Assembly (NCBI GenBank): GCA_947846985.1
Contig: CANTUZ010000005.1
Location: forward strand, 53,967,389-54,031,388
DNA from: Fratercula arctica
Taxonomy: Eukaryota; Chordata; Aves; Charadriiformes; Alcidae
Length of the DNA stretch: 64,000 nucleotides
Direction of reading: 5' to 3'
Shown here: piece after piece, positions 47,742 to 61,498 of the stretch
Position numbering within the stretch: position 1 is the stretch's first letter
How the letters are laid out: every line of letters starts with the position of its first letter
The notes under the pieces: model-generated
Database searches by the model: none
What the model saw: only the letters and a program-made list of their open reading frames with translations
Told to the model about the DNA's origin: nothing
Program-made: the position numbers and the translations under genes

Positions 47742-50066
47742 GTCTTGTTAGTTCTTCAATATTTTGTCATACTTACCCATACAACTACAAATTCTACAGT
47801 TTCCAAAATATCAAAGTTGGACTAACTGTTTTGCAATTCACTGTGTGCTCACTTGCATCTTTTTTTTTTTTGTTTTTAAACTTACATCACATTTGTCACT
47901 TCTTATTACTCTGGTTACAGAGACCAGTCTAACTGATGCATTGGACACAGTGGAAAGCTTAAGATTTTTCTTTTTGAGACAGCTAAGAGCTCTTGTCTGC
48001 ATCCTAAACAGTCCCAACAATTTGTTGTTACTTGCTCCTTGATTATTTTTTTTCTAGAAGCTCTTCTAAGCTTAGTTCAACTTGAAATAGTTGCTCAGGC
48101 TTAACCACTGCAAGGGAAGAACATGTGCAATGGATTGAGCTTTTCTGTTTTCTCAGTACCCCCTTTGAGTATTTCTTTTACACTTTGAACATCTACTGGT
48201 CCCTCAGACTCTCTGGCAGGTTTCTGATGTCTTTGAAAATTAATATTATATGCCATGACTTCTGCAAGTTTTTTTTTTTCTCAAAGTCATCCTTGTCCTT
48301 TCTTATTGTAGTTAGTTTGAGATGCAACGTGGTGGGTTTGTTCTTTTTAGCAGGCGGTGTTCCCCGATTTGATCATGACTTCTAGTTTCTGAAGTTTTTT
48401 CTCATAATTCTAATTAACTTTGCTGTGTAGATATGCTTTTATTTTTTTTTTACTTTTTAAGTTGGGCTTTTTGGATTTACATCCAAAAGCATTGCTATGT
48501 GTTTTTACAGGAAAGCGAGCTGCCAGATCTGGTTATGTCAGAAAACTGCTTGTGACCTAGCAAGATCTGAAGTGCCTCTAGATCAATATAAATTACAAAG
48601 ACCTGTAAGAACGTGTAGAAAAACACCTTCTGTCAAGATTTGCTATGGATCCAGTGACATAGTCCAAGACAAATGAAAACAAACTGAGTACATCTAGTTT
48701 TCAGTTTGGGAAATACTAAATTTATTCTTCCTTATTGCCTGATTTGCATGCCACACAGATGAGTTTTCCTCCACTGTGATTTTAATTTGGAAGTGGGCTT
48801 ATCTACAAAAAGCTTATAGCTTCTAAGCACTTTTCTTGTTTTCCTGTCATAAGCCATTAAAAAGTGTATGATCTGGATGGCCCGGATTTTGTTTAGGGAA
48901 TAACAGGAACCACAGTTCAAAACACATGCCAAGACTTGTTACATCATAGCTATTAGAGGGAGTCAAGAGGGAGCTTTTCAGAAGAGATATGAGAAACACA
49001 CACGAAGCTACACGCTTGATGGAGTAGAAGCAGCACGCTGTCTACAGCCTTTGAAATAAACATTTCTGCATCAAAGAAATGTCCAACCTTCCCCAAAAGT
49101 TCTCCTCTTAACAGAGATAACCTATTGTGTGCTGAATAGGGATTTACTGCTCTGGCCAAAGGCAGAGGGCTCTCTGAAGCTCATTACTGGCATTACCGTG
49201 CTGATCTAATACATATGAGCAGTATCTTAATAACTGTTTGTTGAAACTGGTCAAAAAAACCTGCTTGAACCATACTTAACACTGAATTACAGAAATAAAA
49301 TAGCAAAATTAGAAACTTTTTAATGTCGTGTTTATTCATTGTTGTTCTTCTACCGTAGTACATTTGTCTGCATATTACAAGGCTGTACAAAGACTGGTGT
49401 TAATGCTTAATACCTATTAACAGACTAACCCATTTTAGTCAATAATTTACCCCTCCTGCAACCAGAGTTCGGATATATACCATGAACATGAGGAAAGAAA
49501 TAAAATAATGATAGACGTTGTGAAAAATAGAAGAAAAAATAGGTAGGAGAGTAAACAAGAAAAAAAATAAATAAGCGTGTGCATTATGAATGTAACTTTT
49601 AGTATTGTGTATCTTAATAGTGAAAAGAGATCCTTATAATATTGTGGCTATGCTAACCATGAAGCAGAGAAGGAATAGAGTACCAATGTTGTGTTACTGG
49701 ACAGTCTGGGAACAGAAGGGGTTATGTCAAGAGACACGCTTAGTGTCACTTTTGGGGTATAGGTGTTACCGGTAGGGTGCTTGATCCTACAAACAATACT
49801 GGAATGGTGCTTACTACCATGGGTAATCTCCCAGGGCCAGACAGTCACGGTACAGGCACTGGCACCAGGCGGGGGATGGCTTGTGTTTCCTGCTGCTTGG
49901 TGGATTCCAGAAGCTGGTTTACGTGCAGGCACAGGCCAGAAGTAGTTTTTTGGCTGCTCTGAGCTGTATATCTCATTCACAAAGGTTGTCTCCAGGACAC
50001 TGGACTGCAGAGATCTGATCTACTTGTCTTTTCTTAGACCTAATTCTTAGATGCTCTAACATCTTG
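47742..50066. other. Intergenic DNA downstream of serpin 3
   Basis: T-rich sequence near 47.86 kb and 48.27 kb. No gene or recognisable element until the CR1 tail at 50,067. Confidence 0.5.
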
Positions 50067-50126
50067 GGACTCGATGATCCCAAGGGTCTTTTCCAACCTA
50101 AATGATTCTATGATTCTATGATTGAT
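50067..50126 (+). mobile_element. Short CR1 3' end
   Basis: GGGACTCGATGATCCCAAGG, GTCTTTTCCAACCTAAATG and then two copies of ATTCTATG form a CR1 3' terminus of about 60 bp. It lies about 660 bp beyond the serpin 3 stop codon. Confidence 0.8.
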
Positions 50127-50787
50127 TTGCCCTGGAGTGAGTCTGGACTGTCAACTCTCACAGAAACACTGGGCAGGCCAGTATATATCTGCAGGGGAAA
50201 AACACACCTTCTCTGTGACCCCTTTGCAGCAGCCTAGCTGGGACAACAGCTGAAAGGCAAGGATGTAATAGACTCGCTGGACAACAATGGTACTATGCAA
50301 GGTAGTAAGCATTATGCATGTCAAGATCTATGCTAGGTATGAACTTCATGTTGGTAGGAAAATGGGCACAAGTAGTAAAGTGCCGTAACTTGTACCCATT
50401 TGTCAGTCAACGCAAAAAAAAGGTGAGAAGGCAGCCGTGAGGGAAGAAGCAGGCTTACACAACCCTCTCCACCCACATGCTCCTCATCTTCCCTGCTAGA
50501 AGATGTTTCTATGCTGTCAATATCACACAGGCCTATTTTGTCCCAGATCTAATGACAGTTCTGCCTGAATGCAACCTTCTTAAAAAAAAAAAAAAAATTA
50601 AAAAAAAACCAAGGCCCAAACAAACATGCAACTATGACAATTTAAATCGATGAAGAGTCTCATCTACAAAAAACAGTGAATAACACCAGGTAAGAGGTGG
50701 AGAGCCCTCTGTAGCCATGCCATACTCATCAGGTCAAACACTTGATTCAGCGGTGGTGATCACCGCATACCTCATATGCACATCAAC

Positions 50788-53700
50788 TTAATCTTTTTTC
50801 AGAGGGTTCACAATTTTTCCCATGAAGAGTATATTGTTGTCCATAGTTATGACCATTAGGAAGGGCCTGTTGAAGTTAATGGTAATCGGAACAGACATAG
50901 GCACTATTTCCATGCCTGTGGCAGCTGCTGCTTCGGTGCCAGTCTCATCCACGTTTACCACAGCCTTATGAATAGCCTGTGAAGAAACAGACACGTTACA
51001 AGTCAAGGGGGTACAAAACTAGTCACCCAATAAGCACTTGAGTTGAAAGGCCCTGAAGAAGTTATTGTAAGAAACAAGCATCAGACAGACAGGTGTGAGT
51101 CCACTGCACAAAGACAGCACAGTTGGAAAAAAAAAATAATCAGCAATCTACATGCAGCACAGCTTTCCCAGCCCCACAGAGGAAAAGTTCGTCGCTGGTG
51201 AAGGGGCACATCCCTGCTAGTGAAAACATTTGCTTTATTTCTTTTCTTATTCCCTGCTCCCACTTGTGCATATCTGTGGAGCTAGACTAAAGGTTAAGAG
51301 AGCGAGATCGTAGTTAACTGTCTATTAAAAGTTCATATAGTTGAAGAATTAATATGCAGATTAGCACAATGAACAGCATCCTGAAATTATGTTTCCCATG
51401 TTCTTCAATGTCTTGGAAAAAATAGGAGCGAAGGAGAAGGGCCAGAAATGGAGGGCTAGAGCAGAGAATTGTGTCAGCTTTACCTTGCAAAATCAAGACA
51501 TTCACAGACTCTAGTTCACTAACTTCCACCTGAGGTCATGAGGACCATTGTTTTGTTCACATTAGACAATGAAATTGGCACTGATTGTCAGCTTTAAACT
51601 CTAGGTTTATTGAAGTATGACTTACCTGTAGCTTTTGCCTGGGCTTGGCACTAATGAGAGTCATCACTCATAGGCTTGAAGCCAAACGTTTTTCATAACT
51701 GCATTTTCCTTTCCCCCAAACAGTTTAAAAGCAAGAAGTGTTTCTCCTCTTCCCTCCCCTCCATAAAACACAAGCAGTGATACACCCTACAGCTCCCTGC
51801 TTCCCCAGAGGCAGGTTACAGAAGGTAGGCACAAAGAGAAGCAGCAGTGTAATGACTGTAACAACACATCGCAGGAGGGTACCAAGGTGTGGATAGACGA
51901 TGATTTGGTCATGTCTGTTTTATATGGTTGCCCCACGCACATCAAAAAGGCCTCGTACATTAAAAAATTACAGACTTGTAACCTGCTCCAACTTAATTGC
52001 ACCGACAGCGCAAGTAACATAGGTGAAATGCTCTGTACGCCAACAGCCGTCTTGTCATGTGAAGTAAAGCCTATTTGCACGAGTTTCGCATCATGAATAG
52101 TTGTAAAGAAAGTGATGCAAGTATCAGTAACCACGGGCCCATAAAAGAAAAAGCAGTATGACTTACCTGGGAAACTCTGTGCTGGGGCTGCCCAGTGATC
52201 CCAGACAGGTCAGCTTTATCAGTGAATACATCCATGATGCCCATTTTATATAATATGTTTTTTAGGTTGTATGTCCCGTAAAGAGTGAATTTCGGAAGAT
52301 AAATATTTGCTGAGCTGCCAGGAAAGAAATGCAAGAATATGGTGAAACTTTTGATCAGATATCGCAGTATAACACAGACTCCCAAGAGACAAACTCATTT
52401 TGCTTTCTCCCCAAAGACACTTTGCTTGCAGGCTCTCTCTAGCCTATATGGGAGGTGTATGATGACATTAATTTGGGGAGAAGAAAAGGTTTATAACAAT
52501 GTTGGAAGGCTGGTTGAGAGGACGGGGTTGTAGGTTGCTGGCTCACAGTCTGCAGTAAACCAACACGTGAACAGGGAGATTGACCCAGTGATCGTTCAGC
52601 ACACCAGTACAGCTCTACCTCCCTAAGGATCTTCACCTGACATTTTTTCAGAAGTTAGTGACATTTTGTGCATTCTGCTGGAAGCACCTTCCTCATGCCC
52701 CTTGACTGAGGATGCAGAGGATTCACCTTGTGAAAAACTGATTCTTTTAGGTGTCTTGGGCTGGGCACAAAAAGTCCAACACATCCAAGTTCACTTTTGG
52801 AAAAAAAAAAAAAAAAAAAAAATGTTGGCCGTGTGTGTTTAGCATATAAATCAGGACAGGGAAAACAAAACGATATACCAAAGGAGCAGGACAATATGTG
52901 GTGGTGATTGTATAGATGACAAAGAAGAAGGCAAAAGCACATTGACAGATACAGTTATTCAATAGATAATTCTTTTTCTATGTCAAGTCCAATGTCTGAT
53001 TTATCCAACTTTTTTTTTTGGGGGGGTGGGGTGGTGTATGTGTGTGAAATGACTAGCTTGCTGCTTTCCATAAATTAATCAAAGCTCCATATTTCTGACT
53101 CATTTCTTCCTTGCTCTTTCAGTAAGGGTTTAACAATTCCTTTGCAAAGGTCATAGCCAACATTTCCAGCTAGAAGCAGCATAAGGAGACCGAGGTTAGG
53201 GATAATGCTGACAGTAGGCACTGTTTTCAGGTGAGAAACCGGGACAACCATGCAGGGTTCCAGGTCAGGGAGATGAAGCTGGCCAAAGAGCAAGTCACCC
53301 AGTGGACAAGGGGGAAGGAAAGGGCCCGTACCTCCAGTGTAGCACGGCATCTAATGCCAAGTCTGGCTGGTACCCAAAAATTAGAGTGCTAGTGGATTGA
53401 TAACAGGTTGCTGATCTCTTACTTCTGCCCAGTTTCTGACTGTGCTGATTGCTGTCTCCAGTGAGGACGTACCTATCATTGAATCATCTGGCTTGCTATT
53501 ACATCAAGACACTCATTCACAAGCCCCCACTTGCTTTCATCATGCGGGAAGGGGAAAGTCATAGGCACATAGCAGCAATGCGACCCGGCAGGAAGCACTG
53601 GGATACACTTTAGAGAAGAGAAAGTGATGTTTTCTCCACAGTTCAGCCATTACACAGATCTCAGCCGCCTGTACTGGCAATACTTTGGTGCTATCCCTTG

Positions 53701-56700
53701 TTCAGCAGCCAACAGTAATGAAAAATGCTCCTCACAATGCTTCTGCAACTTGTGTCGACAGCAGTTTGCAGGCAGAGAAACACGGACAAAACCACTTTGC
53801 CTGCAGTCCTTAAATCATTCCATATCCTACCTGAAACCCATTTACTAAGACCTCCCAGAGACTCCAAATAATAGCAAAGACAATCGGCTGCTTTGAAAAC
53901 TAGAAGGGAAAAGGAGGAGTTTGTGTCACTGTTTTGCAGGAGACAACTGTCATGGTGAAAAATGGGGAGCTGCATGAAACCAGCTCATCTTTGACACTCA
54001 TGCCTTTTTATATTGTAAGATTCACATCTCCCATTTATGGCTTTTAGGTAGATTATTCCAGTTTGGGGAGTGGGGAGAGGATGGAGAGAGGAAATATAAA
54101 TCCCTCCCAGTTGAATTTAGTCTTTTTCTTGCTAATTTTAAAGGTAATTGCGTTTCTTTGACAAAAAAATTATTTGTAAGTATCTTGATTCCCCATCTTA
54201 TTTGTCCTATGGTGATTTTAGTCACAAACTGAATAGCTGCTCCCAGAAGTTTCAAAACTGTGAAGGTGCACAGAGAATTACCTCCTTTTTTCTGTCTTTT
54301 TTTTTAAATAAAAAGAAAAAAAATTACATTCTTGTGATAAGATCCAACAGTGAATCAGAGTTAAGAGCATGACACTGGTTTTGGTTTTCTGTATTAGAAT
54401 GTCATTTTTGTCTCGAGAACTGATCATCTAAAATACGATTTTCAAACATGTATGTGTGAAGGTCTCTAGCGTGACACATCACATTCACGAACAAACACCA
54501 GGTCTTGATTCTATAACCGTGTTGTGCTTATGCTTGTACACATATTGTGTCCCATCAAAGGCTACTACTACGCGACACTAAATGGAAGGAGTCTAAAGTT
54601 GTTTTTAGAAAGAATATAACCTTTCTGCCTCCTGGTCTCAAAGTTACCTTGAAGCAAGTGTAGCTTATTCTAGTTTTGCCTTTCTAAGTCTTCAGAGAGC
54701 CTGAACATAGTGTCTCTGCAATGTGCCAGCTGCTCTATGCCCTTGTCATTGAGCTTTGTCCTCGCAATTGCCCAAGGGAAGTTGTTAATTCAGCATTAAA
54801 TGTGCAATTATTGGTAACTGTAACAGGCAGAAAGGAAGGAAGAGACAAGAAAAAAGGCTGAAGGAAAGCGGTAGGAATTTACTCGTAAATAGGAGCGGGC
54901 AGAAGACCTCCCCCTAAAAAGTGAGAAGAGGTCTTAAGACAGAAAACTAGGGTCTGTGGAGAGTTAAAGATGGGAAACAAAATGTGGAAGTGGCAAAAGT
55001 CCTAAAGCTGTTAAGGTTTTCACTTTGTGCAGTACTGAATATGAAAACACAGGGACATCAGAGAGTCAGATTTCAACTTTGGTCAGTGGGAATTCTGTAG
55101 ATTAAAACAGAAAAATAAAAATATTTTCCTTATTCTGTGTCATAGCCCAGCGGATTGAAACTGATGTGTCTCCTCGCCTACCATCTGAAGCAAGAACTGC
55201 AGAGTTATACCTTTTTGAGACTAATGTCCTCCACCTTGACATACGTTCGCAAGACAATCTTTTCTCTAGCTTCCTCATTCTTCCTTGATCAGGCAGAACA
55301 AAAAATGCCGAAGCCCCTCCTTTGTAATCCATTTGCACCACGGTGGACGACAGCTGTTCATCATAGCCATGCTTGAACAGGCCCATTCCAAACATCATCG
55401 GGACTTCCACAGACTTTTTCCCATCCACAAAGAATTTGTTCTTTTTAGTGTATTTTGGATCGAAAGGTTTTTCCCATTCAGCTTGAAATATAAGAAACAG
55501 AGTTATAGGATATTTTGAGGACATGAAACCATAGGACATATTACCACAGGACACATACATAGATGACAGAAACCAGCTTGCAATGAGCACTTGATCTTAC
55601 TGAATACTCAGAATAATTCAATAGCAAGACACGGTAGGTAGAGTGTGATGTAAAAAACTCCCTCAGACCTTACAGCAGGCCACAATATCCTTCATTTAGA
55701 TGAGATACCAAGTGTTCTAGCGTGCATTTTTCCTCGATGACAACAGTTTCAAGGAGCCTACAAAGCCTTCATGATGCAGCCTTTAAATGAGAGCTCAGAA
55801 GAAAAGAGAGAGACTTCTGAAGGGTGACATGAGGGATGAATTCTCCCGAGGAATGAAGGGATTCATGTTACTTGCAGAGAGAAGGGCTTTATATGCCACT
55901 TCAGTTGACGGACAATAAATTAATGCAGAACTTAATTCTACCAGACTGCTGGGCTAAAAAACAAAACAACAAAAGAAACCCTTTGTACTGTCATATTCAC
56001 AATATTAAATTTCCAAAGGCTCCTTGGTTAGTCATAGTGAAATAAGCCATCTACAGTGAAACTCTGAAAGATTCTTATTCTTAGCAGAGAGGAATTTCTA
56101 AGCCAAATTCCAGCTACCCACCTCATCCACTGAGCAGATTTAAAAAAAAAAAGGAAAAGTTTGGGTTGTTTTTTTGGTTTGGTTTGGTTGGGTTTTTTTT
56201 AAATAAAGAGGTGTTGCTCCGTAGTAAATTTTGCCTTCTAGAACAAATCTAGTTTTTTAATCAAATTTAGTGGGCAAAAGTAGAGCCACAATGCTAAGTA
56301 AAATAAGTGCCATCAAGAAAACCATGAAACAAGATGCAACCCCTTTTGACTTCTGATTTCTATTTGAACAATGATTACTAGGCAGCTTGGTACAAATGTA
56401 ATAATTATTGTCTGCTGTTTCCACCATCTGTGAAATAGACATAAACAGCACTTAATTTAGTATCTGGAAGGAGTGAAATAAGAATTAGTTAGTGCATGTC
56501 CTGAGCTCTGAAAATATAAATTGACAACTTCCAATACTCTAAAGATGGGAGAAGTTGCTACTTTTATGTTTCTTCATTAACAATGACTTCTTCTATCATC
56601 AGATATGTAACTGGCAGGACTTCTGCCTTGGTATGCTTAAGGAAAGAAAAAGCAGACTGAATCACAGAAACATGAATGATACAAGTCCTGAAACACTCGA

Positions 56701-59483
56701 AGAACCTTTATATAGTGCTCAACTCAGGGAAAACATCCCCTTATTTCAGAAAAAGCTTTGCTTGATTAAAAACAGAGTAGGATGTTAGGATTTAGCACAC
56801 AGATTAGACAGAGATGATACTCATTAATCCTTTCCCCCTGTTTCAAAGGAACTCTTATACCTACGCTCTCCTCTCTCTTAGGAGGATACCTTCTAGGGAT
56901 GGCACCTTTCTCAAATGCTTCACAGCATTCAAGTGGAATAATGAACCTCCAAGTATGATACTTTGTGGTGACCAGCTTGGCCAGGGCATGATAAGGGACT
57001 GGTGTACTGTAGTGGAATAGCATACCCGCTGGCTGAGAGCCAGGAAAATATTGCCAGTCTTTTGTCCTAAGGGAAGGACTTCTACACTACACTAACACCC
57101 CCAAAAATGGGGAGGAGAGTCACCAGTACTGCACGAGGAAGGTTGTAATACACAGAGAGTGGACAAGAGCCTAGAAGTATAGACTGGTTATAGAGGTACC
57201 TGAGTTTTAGAGATCCTCTCCAGATGAATCCCAGCCTCTAGATCAATTAGCATTAACCTATTCTCAATTTCAAGATAAAAATCCTTACTATTGCTATTAA
57301 TACCATCTTTAATCTATTTTCTTTAAAACTGAAGAGCTAAAACTTCACCACCTTTGGAGGATCTGGGAAATCATTTCAGTAATAAGAATGAACATCTAAT
57401 TTTAAACAAAACTTATTTTTAGAACAGGTAAAAGTTATCTGTAATACAAGGTTATCTTTAATACAATGTTTCTCAGGCTTTTGTCCTCACTGTGCTACTA
57501 AATCTATTGCTTCTTCTTCAAACACCTTTCAGTAAAAGAAAAATCAGCAGCTTTTTTGCCTGTTTTGAAAGACTTGCCTGATGCTAAACAAAGCTTATCT
57601 TGAAAATGTTTGAGACAAACAAGTATGTGTTCAAGAGAATTAAGAAACATCAATCATCTGTATTCCAAACAGCTTCATTGATCTGTGGCCAGATCTTCAG
57701 ATATTAACACAAGGAGCAGAGACACAGATCAAAAGCAAAACAAAAATACGGTTTTGAATTACTTTTGGGGGGAAGCCTCATATTGGGGAGGAGAGTGGAA
57801 GTATCCAGGTTAATCGTTTTAAAATAACAGCATTTCTTTTAAAAGAAGAGCATTTCTAATATGTCTTCTCTGTTTCAGTTAAAAAGCTTAATGATATTTT
57901 TATCAGATAAATTGCAGATTATTATTTTTCTGGGTACAATTGCTTTGTTTTCAGAATATGATAAAATGAGTAAGAGAGAGAAGGCTTGAACGAAGACACA
58001 ATATCTTTTGTTAGACCACTGATTGAGCCTTACAGCCTTGCTCTTCTTCTCATTAGCTCTGGGAAGATCTGTAGACTGTATCTAAGCAGACTGCACAAGT
58101 TAATTAAGAAAAGCAAGCTTATTGTCATTAGGCTTGTATTTGATACTGGTGGGTCCATCTCTTCACTGGAAAATATTAGAATCTGCAAATCAAAAAAAAA
58201 ATGGTTGAAAACCTATGCCTCTAGACACATGAGGACTACAGCCATACTCTCAGTAAAGGCATAGTTAATTAAAAATAAAATAAAAAAAAAGAGAATGTGA
58301 GTGTGAAACTAAAGCTACTGTTACATGTTTAGCTTTGGATACATGAACGTACTTGGTAACAGCAAAACTGTTGAGTAAACATATTTTCTTCCAGGTAAGA
58401 TGCTAAGTTTTACTTTAACAGTGTTCTTCGAATTTAACTCTGAATTTGCTAAACAAAAAAAACCATCTGAAGTAGATGTCAAAGTAATTCTTAGCCATCA
58501 AAGCAGTTAAGAAAGTGCTTAAATCCCATCAGATTGTATAGGACTAGATGCTTTACTGAATAGAGGTGCCCTCCTCAAAGTATGTATCACTTAATCTTCA
58601 GAAATAAAGAAATGTATGTATTAAAGGATATAGGAAAATTTGCCATAAGTTTTGTTAGGAATTATCATCAGTGTCAAGCAGAACATAATTTCCAATAGCT
58701 TTGTTTATAATTAAGTGTAAGTGAGGATCAGAAGGAAAACAAGATATGAGTCCATCTGCAAAACCACATTGCAAGAAAAGCTGATGAAATCCAAGACAGA
58801 CCTGAGGAAATAATGTATGAAGTAGGAGAATATGATATGTATATCTTACCGTTAAAATAAATATAGCTAATAAGGAGAATTTCAGTAAGTGGATCAAGAT
58901 TATTTATGAGGTCCTTGATTTTCCCATTGGTTCTTTCTGCTACATATTCGTTGATCTTTACCTGGGCTTGATCAGCCCTCTTGAAGTTCATAGGATAAGC
59001 TTCTCCTTCAAAGAAGTTTCTGAGATTATTTAAAAATTTGTCTTGTGGCTTCAGTCGATCAAGCACAAACAGGACATTTCCCATATTCAGCTGTAACCCC
59101 GCATTCTTCCTGTTTACCATTTGCATGAGTTGACGATAACCTTCAAGTATTTCATTTTTGGAAATCTCACGTGGGTTAAAGCTAAGGACCCTAAGAATCT
59201 GTGTCAGAGTATCTGATCTGGCACCCAGAGTCAACATGGCAAAGGCAGTAGAGATGCTCAATGGAGAGAAGAAAACATTCCCACTGTTTTCACGAGAAGA
59301 GATCTCTTTGAAGAAACAACATGCAAACTGACAAACACTGTTCCCTACAGACTGCCGTAGCATCATTTGGTTTTCTCGGCCTCTTTGATTTTGGTTTCTT
59401 ACACCTTGGTGATTAGGTTCATAGCAATAACTGTTGGAATGAATCCCAACAATTAAAAGATACAGGAAAAAAAACATCTTCAT
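50788..59483 (-). CDS. Serpin 3: alpha-1-antitrypsin-type clade A serpin, Met-Ser reactive bond (413 aa)
   Basis: Coding exons: 59483-58850 (exon 2 begins at 59487), 55481-55211 (271 bp), 52314-52167 (148 bp), 50976-50788. GT-AG junctions and phases agree with the other two genes; the exon 3 donor is the weaker GTATAAC. The start is [13 protein letters not shown], a signal peptide, followed by an Asn/Gln/Arg-rich extension to about residue 46. Family marks: [72 protein letters not shown]. The loop [16 protein letters not shown] gives Met378-Ser379, with Pro at P2 and Pro at P3', which is the A1AT arrangement; the predicted target is an elastase-like protease. Oddities: I find no N-x-S/T sequon, there are Cys at 51, 55 and 56, and FN replaces the usual FK at the exon 2/3 join. 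Orthology to SERPINA1 is likely from the loop but not proven. Confidence 0.92.
52801..52822. repeat. Poly(A) tract in serpin 3 intron
   Basis: 22 consecutive A within the intron between exons 3 and 4 of serpin 3. Confidence 0.9.
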
Positions 59484-60080
59484 GTTTCTGCAAAAGAACA
59501 AAAAAGAAATTACATTTGGCTTATGAATCTTTTTACCTTGTGCTTAGCAATAAGTCAATCCCTTCACTGTACAGAGCAGGCTTGGTACCAGTGATTCCAA
59601 GCCATTTGAAGTCAGGGATACCAGCTTTCTATTTCAAGGAAGTAGATTCTGGAAAATTACTCAATCTACTGAAGAAGTTACGAAAGAATAAAAATTAAAG
59701 TCAAAGAGGGATGAAGCAATACCAAAGACTCCCTCATTAAGGTTAGGCTACAATTCCTTTGCAACTGTTTTGTTTCCAGTGTTCTGTTTTTAATGTGGCT
59801 TTAAGTGATAAAAAGCTGTAAGTCAAAAGTACACGTCTGTAGAACAGAAAGTAAGGGAGCCAGTCAAGGCTAGTCAGTTAAATTTAGAAAGATGAAAAAT
59901 CAAAGCAGAAGAAAGGCACAGTATTCCTCCACTGTGAGAATTAAAATATACATTTTTTTGAACGGGCTGCATGCAAACATACAGGCAGGCAGGAGAAAGA
60001 AACTAAATGCGCTTGTTAATGAGGAAGTGACGAACATTTACAGAGATTCCATAAAGTTTGAACAATTGAGCACCATCTAG

Positions 60081-60126
60081 AAAAAAAAACAAAAACAAAA
60101 ACAAAAACAAAAACAAAAACAAAAAA
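60081..60126. repeat. (CAAAAA)n microsatellite
   Basis: An A9 run and then about six CAAAAA units, inside intron 1 of serpin 3 (between exon 1 at 61,369 and exon 2 at 59,487). Confidence 0.95.
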
Positions 60127-61368
60127 CCAAACAACTTCCATGTGGGTAACAAAATACAGCGTTGCTTATTGAGAAAGGGAACAGAACAGCAAATGGAAAC
60201 AAGCATGCCGGCTGCATGCAAAGGCATGTCTAGCCCAGGGACTGAACCAAATCAGCTGAAAATAATAAATAAATAAAGAAATAATCAGAGGAAACTTTAG
60301 AACAATTGTGGTGTTCATCATCAGAACGACAGCAAAGAGCGATCTGGGCAGATATGGCTGCAATGGTAAAATGTGAAGATGAATGAGTGAATTTTGGAGG
60401 AACAAAGATACTAAAAGATACCAATAGAACAGGAAAGCCTTTTCCAGAGCAACAGGGAAACCATTCATTCCACATCTGTGGCAATGCTTTTAACTCTAGA
60501 AATTAATACCAACTGTACCACATTTGGTTGAACAACTTTTGTCAACAGACAGAAGGAAGTAAAGATATGGAATATCTGGAAATCCAGAACATCCCCCTGT
60601 TGTATATGGTCACTTTACTTACAGAATCTTTTCTAAAATAAAGTACTCTCCAGAGGAAAATGTAAGGATTTTCAAAGGGGAAAGATATCTTAGGTTTCTG
60701 ACTTGCACTGAGAAATGATATTCAGACTCTCGTGCTTTGTAAAATCATTGAATCCTTATTAGCTCCCAACATTTATGTTCGCTTGCCAGCATCTTGGTTC
60801 TCCAAAATTCGGTGAACTCAGACTTTATTCACACCCTTTGAATATCGTGGTTATAGCAATACTACTATCGGTAGGAAGGGCCTGAGCCCCATGACAAACC
60901 ACTTTCAGACAGTTCACTTTTATATCCAGAACACATTTAAATTTGAGCTCTTTGATTTGTTTGTGACTTGCTCCACCATTACTCTTGCTCTAACTCTTTT
61001 AGCCTTTACCTCTACCCACAGTTTCTTTTTTCCCCAACTCTCTAGAAACTTTCGAGAGCAATCCTTAAGTCCCCACTTCCCTTTCATTTCATGCCCTACA
61101 TTTGTTACTATCAACCATTTACTTCGTTTAACTCTCTAAAACATTTAGAGATGCAGTTCGCCTAAAGAGAGTCAGGCTATACAAACATGCCTATCTCACA
61201 GAGGACTTATGGTTTTTTGTTTAAAAAACCAAAACAATAAAACCATACAAAAAGCTTTAAATTGCAACTTGAATATGAACATGGTAATTTCTCAACTGAT
61301 TATTCATAAACTGTTGTCCTGCATATAATGTTTGACGATTTTTCCACAGAAAAAAATACATTACTTAC

Positions 61369-61498
61369 GGTATAGTCAAAAGGGTCCTGTTGTATTCGCC
61401 AGGTCTGCACAGGTCCTTGCTCAGTTGTTTATGCTGCTGAACACAAAGCAGGGTATCCTCTAGTAAAGGTTAAGATCATCTAAGGGCTGTGACTCACA
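61369..61498 (-). promoter_or_regulatory. Serpin 3 non-coding exon 1 and promoter
   Basis: A GTAAGT donor follows base 61369, and the upstream 30 bases resemble the end of serpin 1 exon 1. A TATA-like CATAAA lies near 61432-61427. At the place where serpins 1 and 2 carry an HNF1-like palindrome, only a half-site (CTTAAC, near 61,470) remains. A perfect AP-1 core TGAGTCA lies at 61496-61490. Exon 1 would splice to the acceptor at 59488. Start site and use of these motifs are inferred. Confidence 0.55.
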
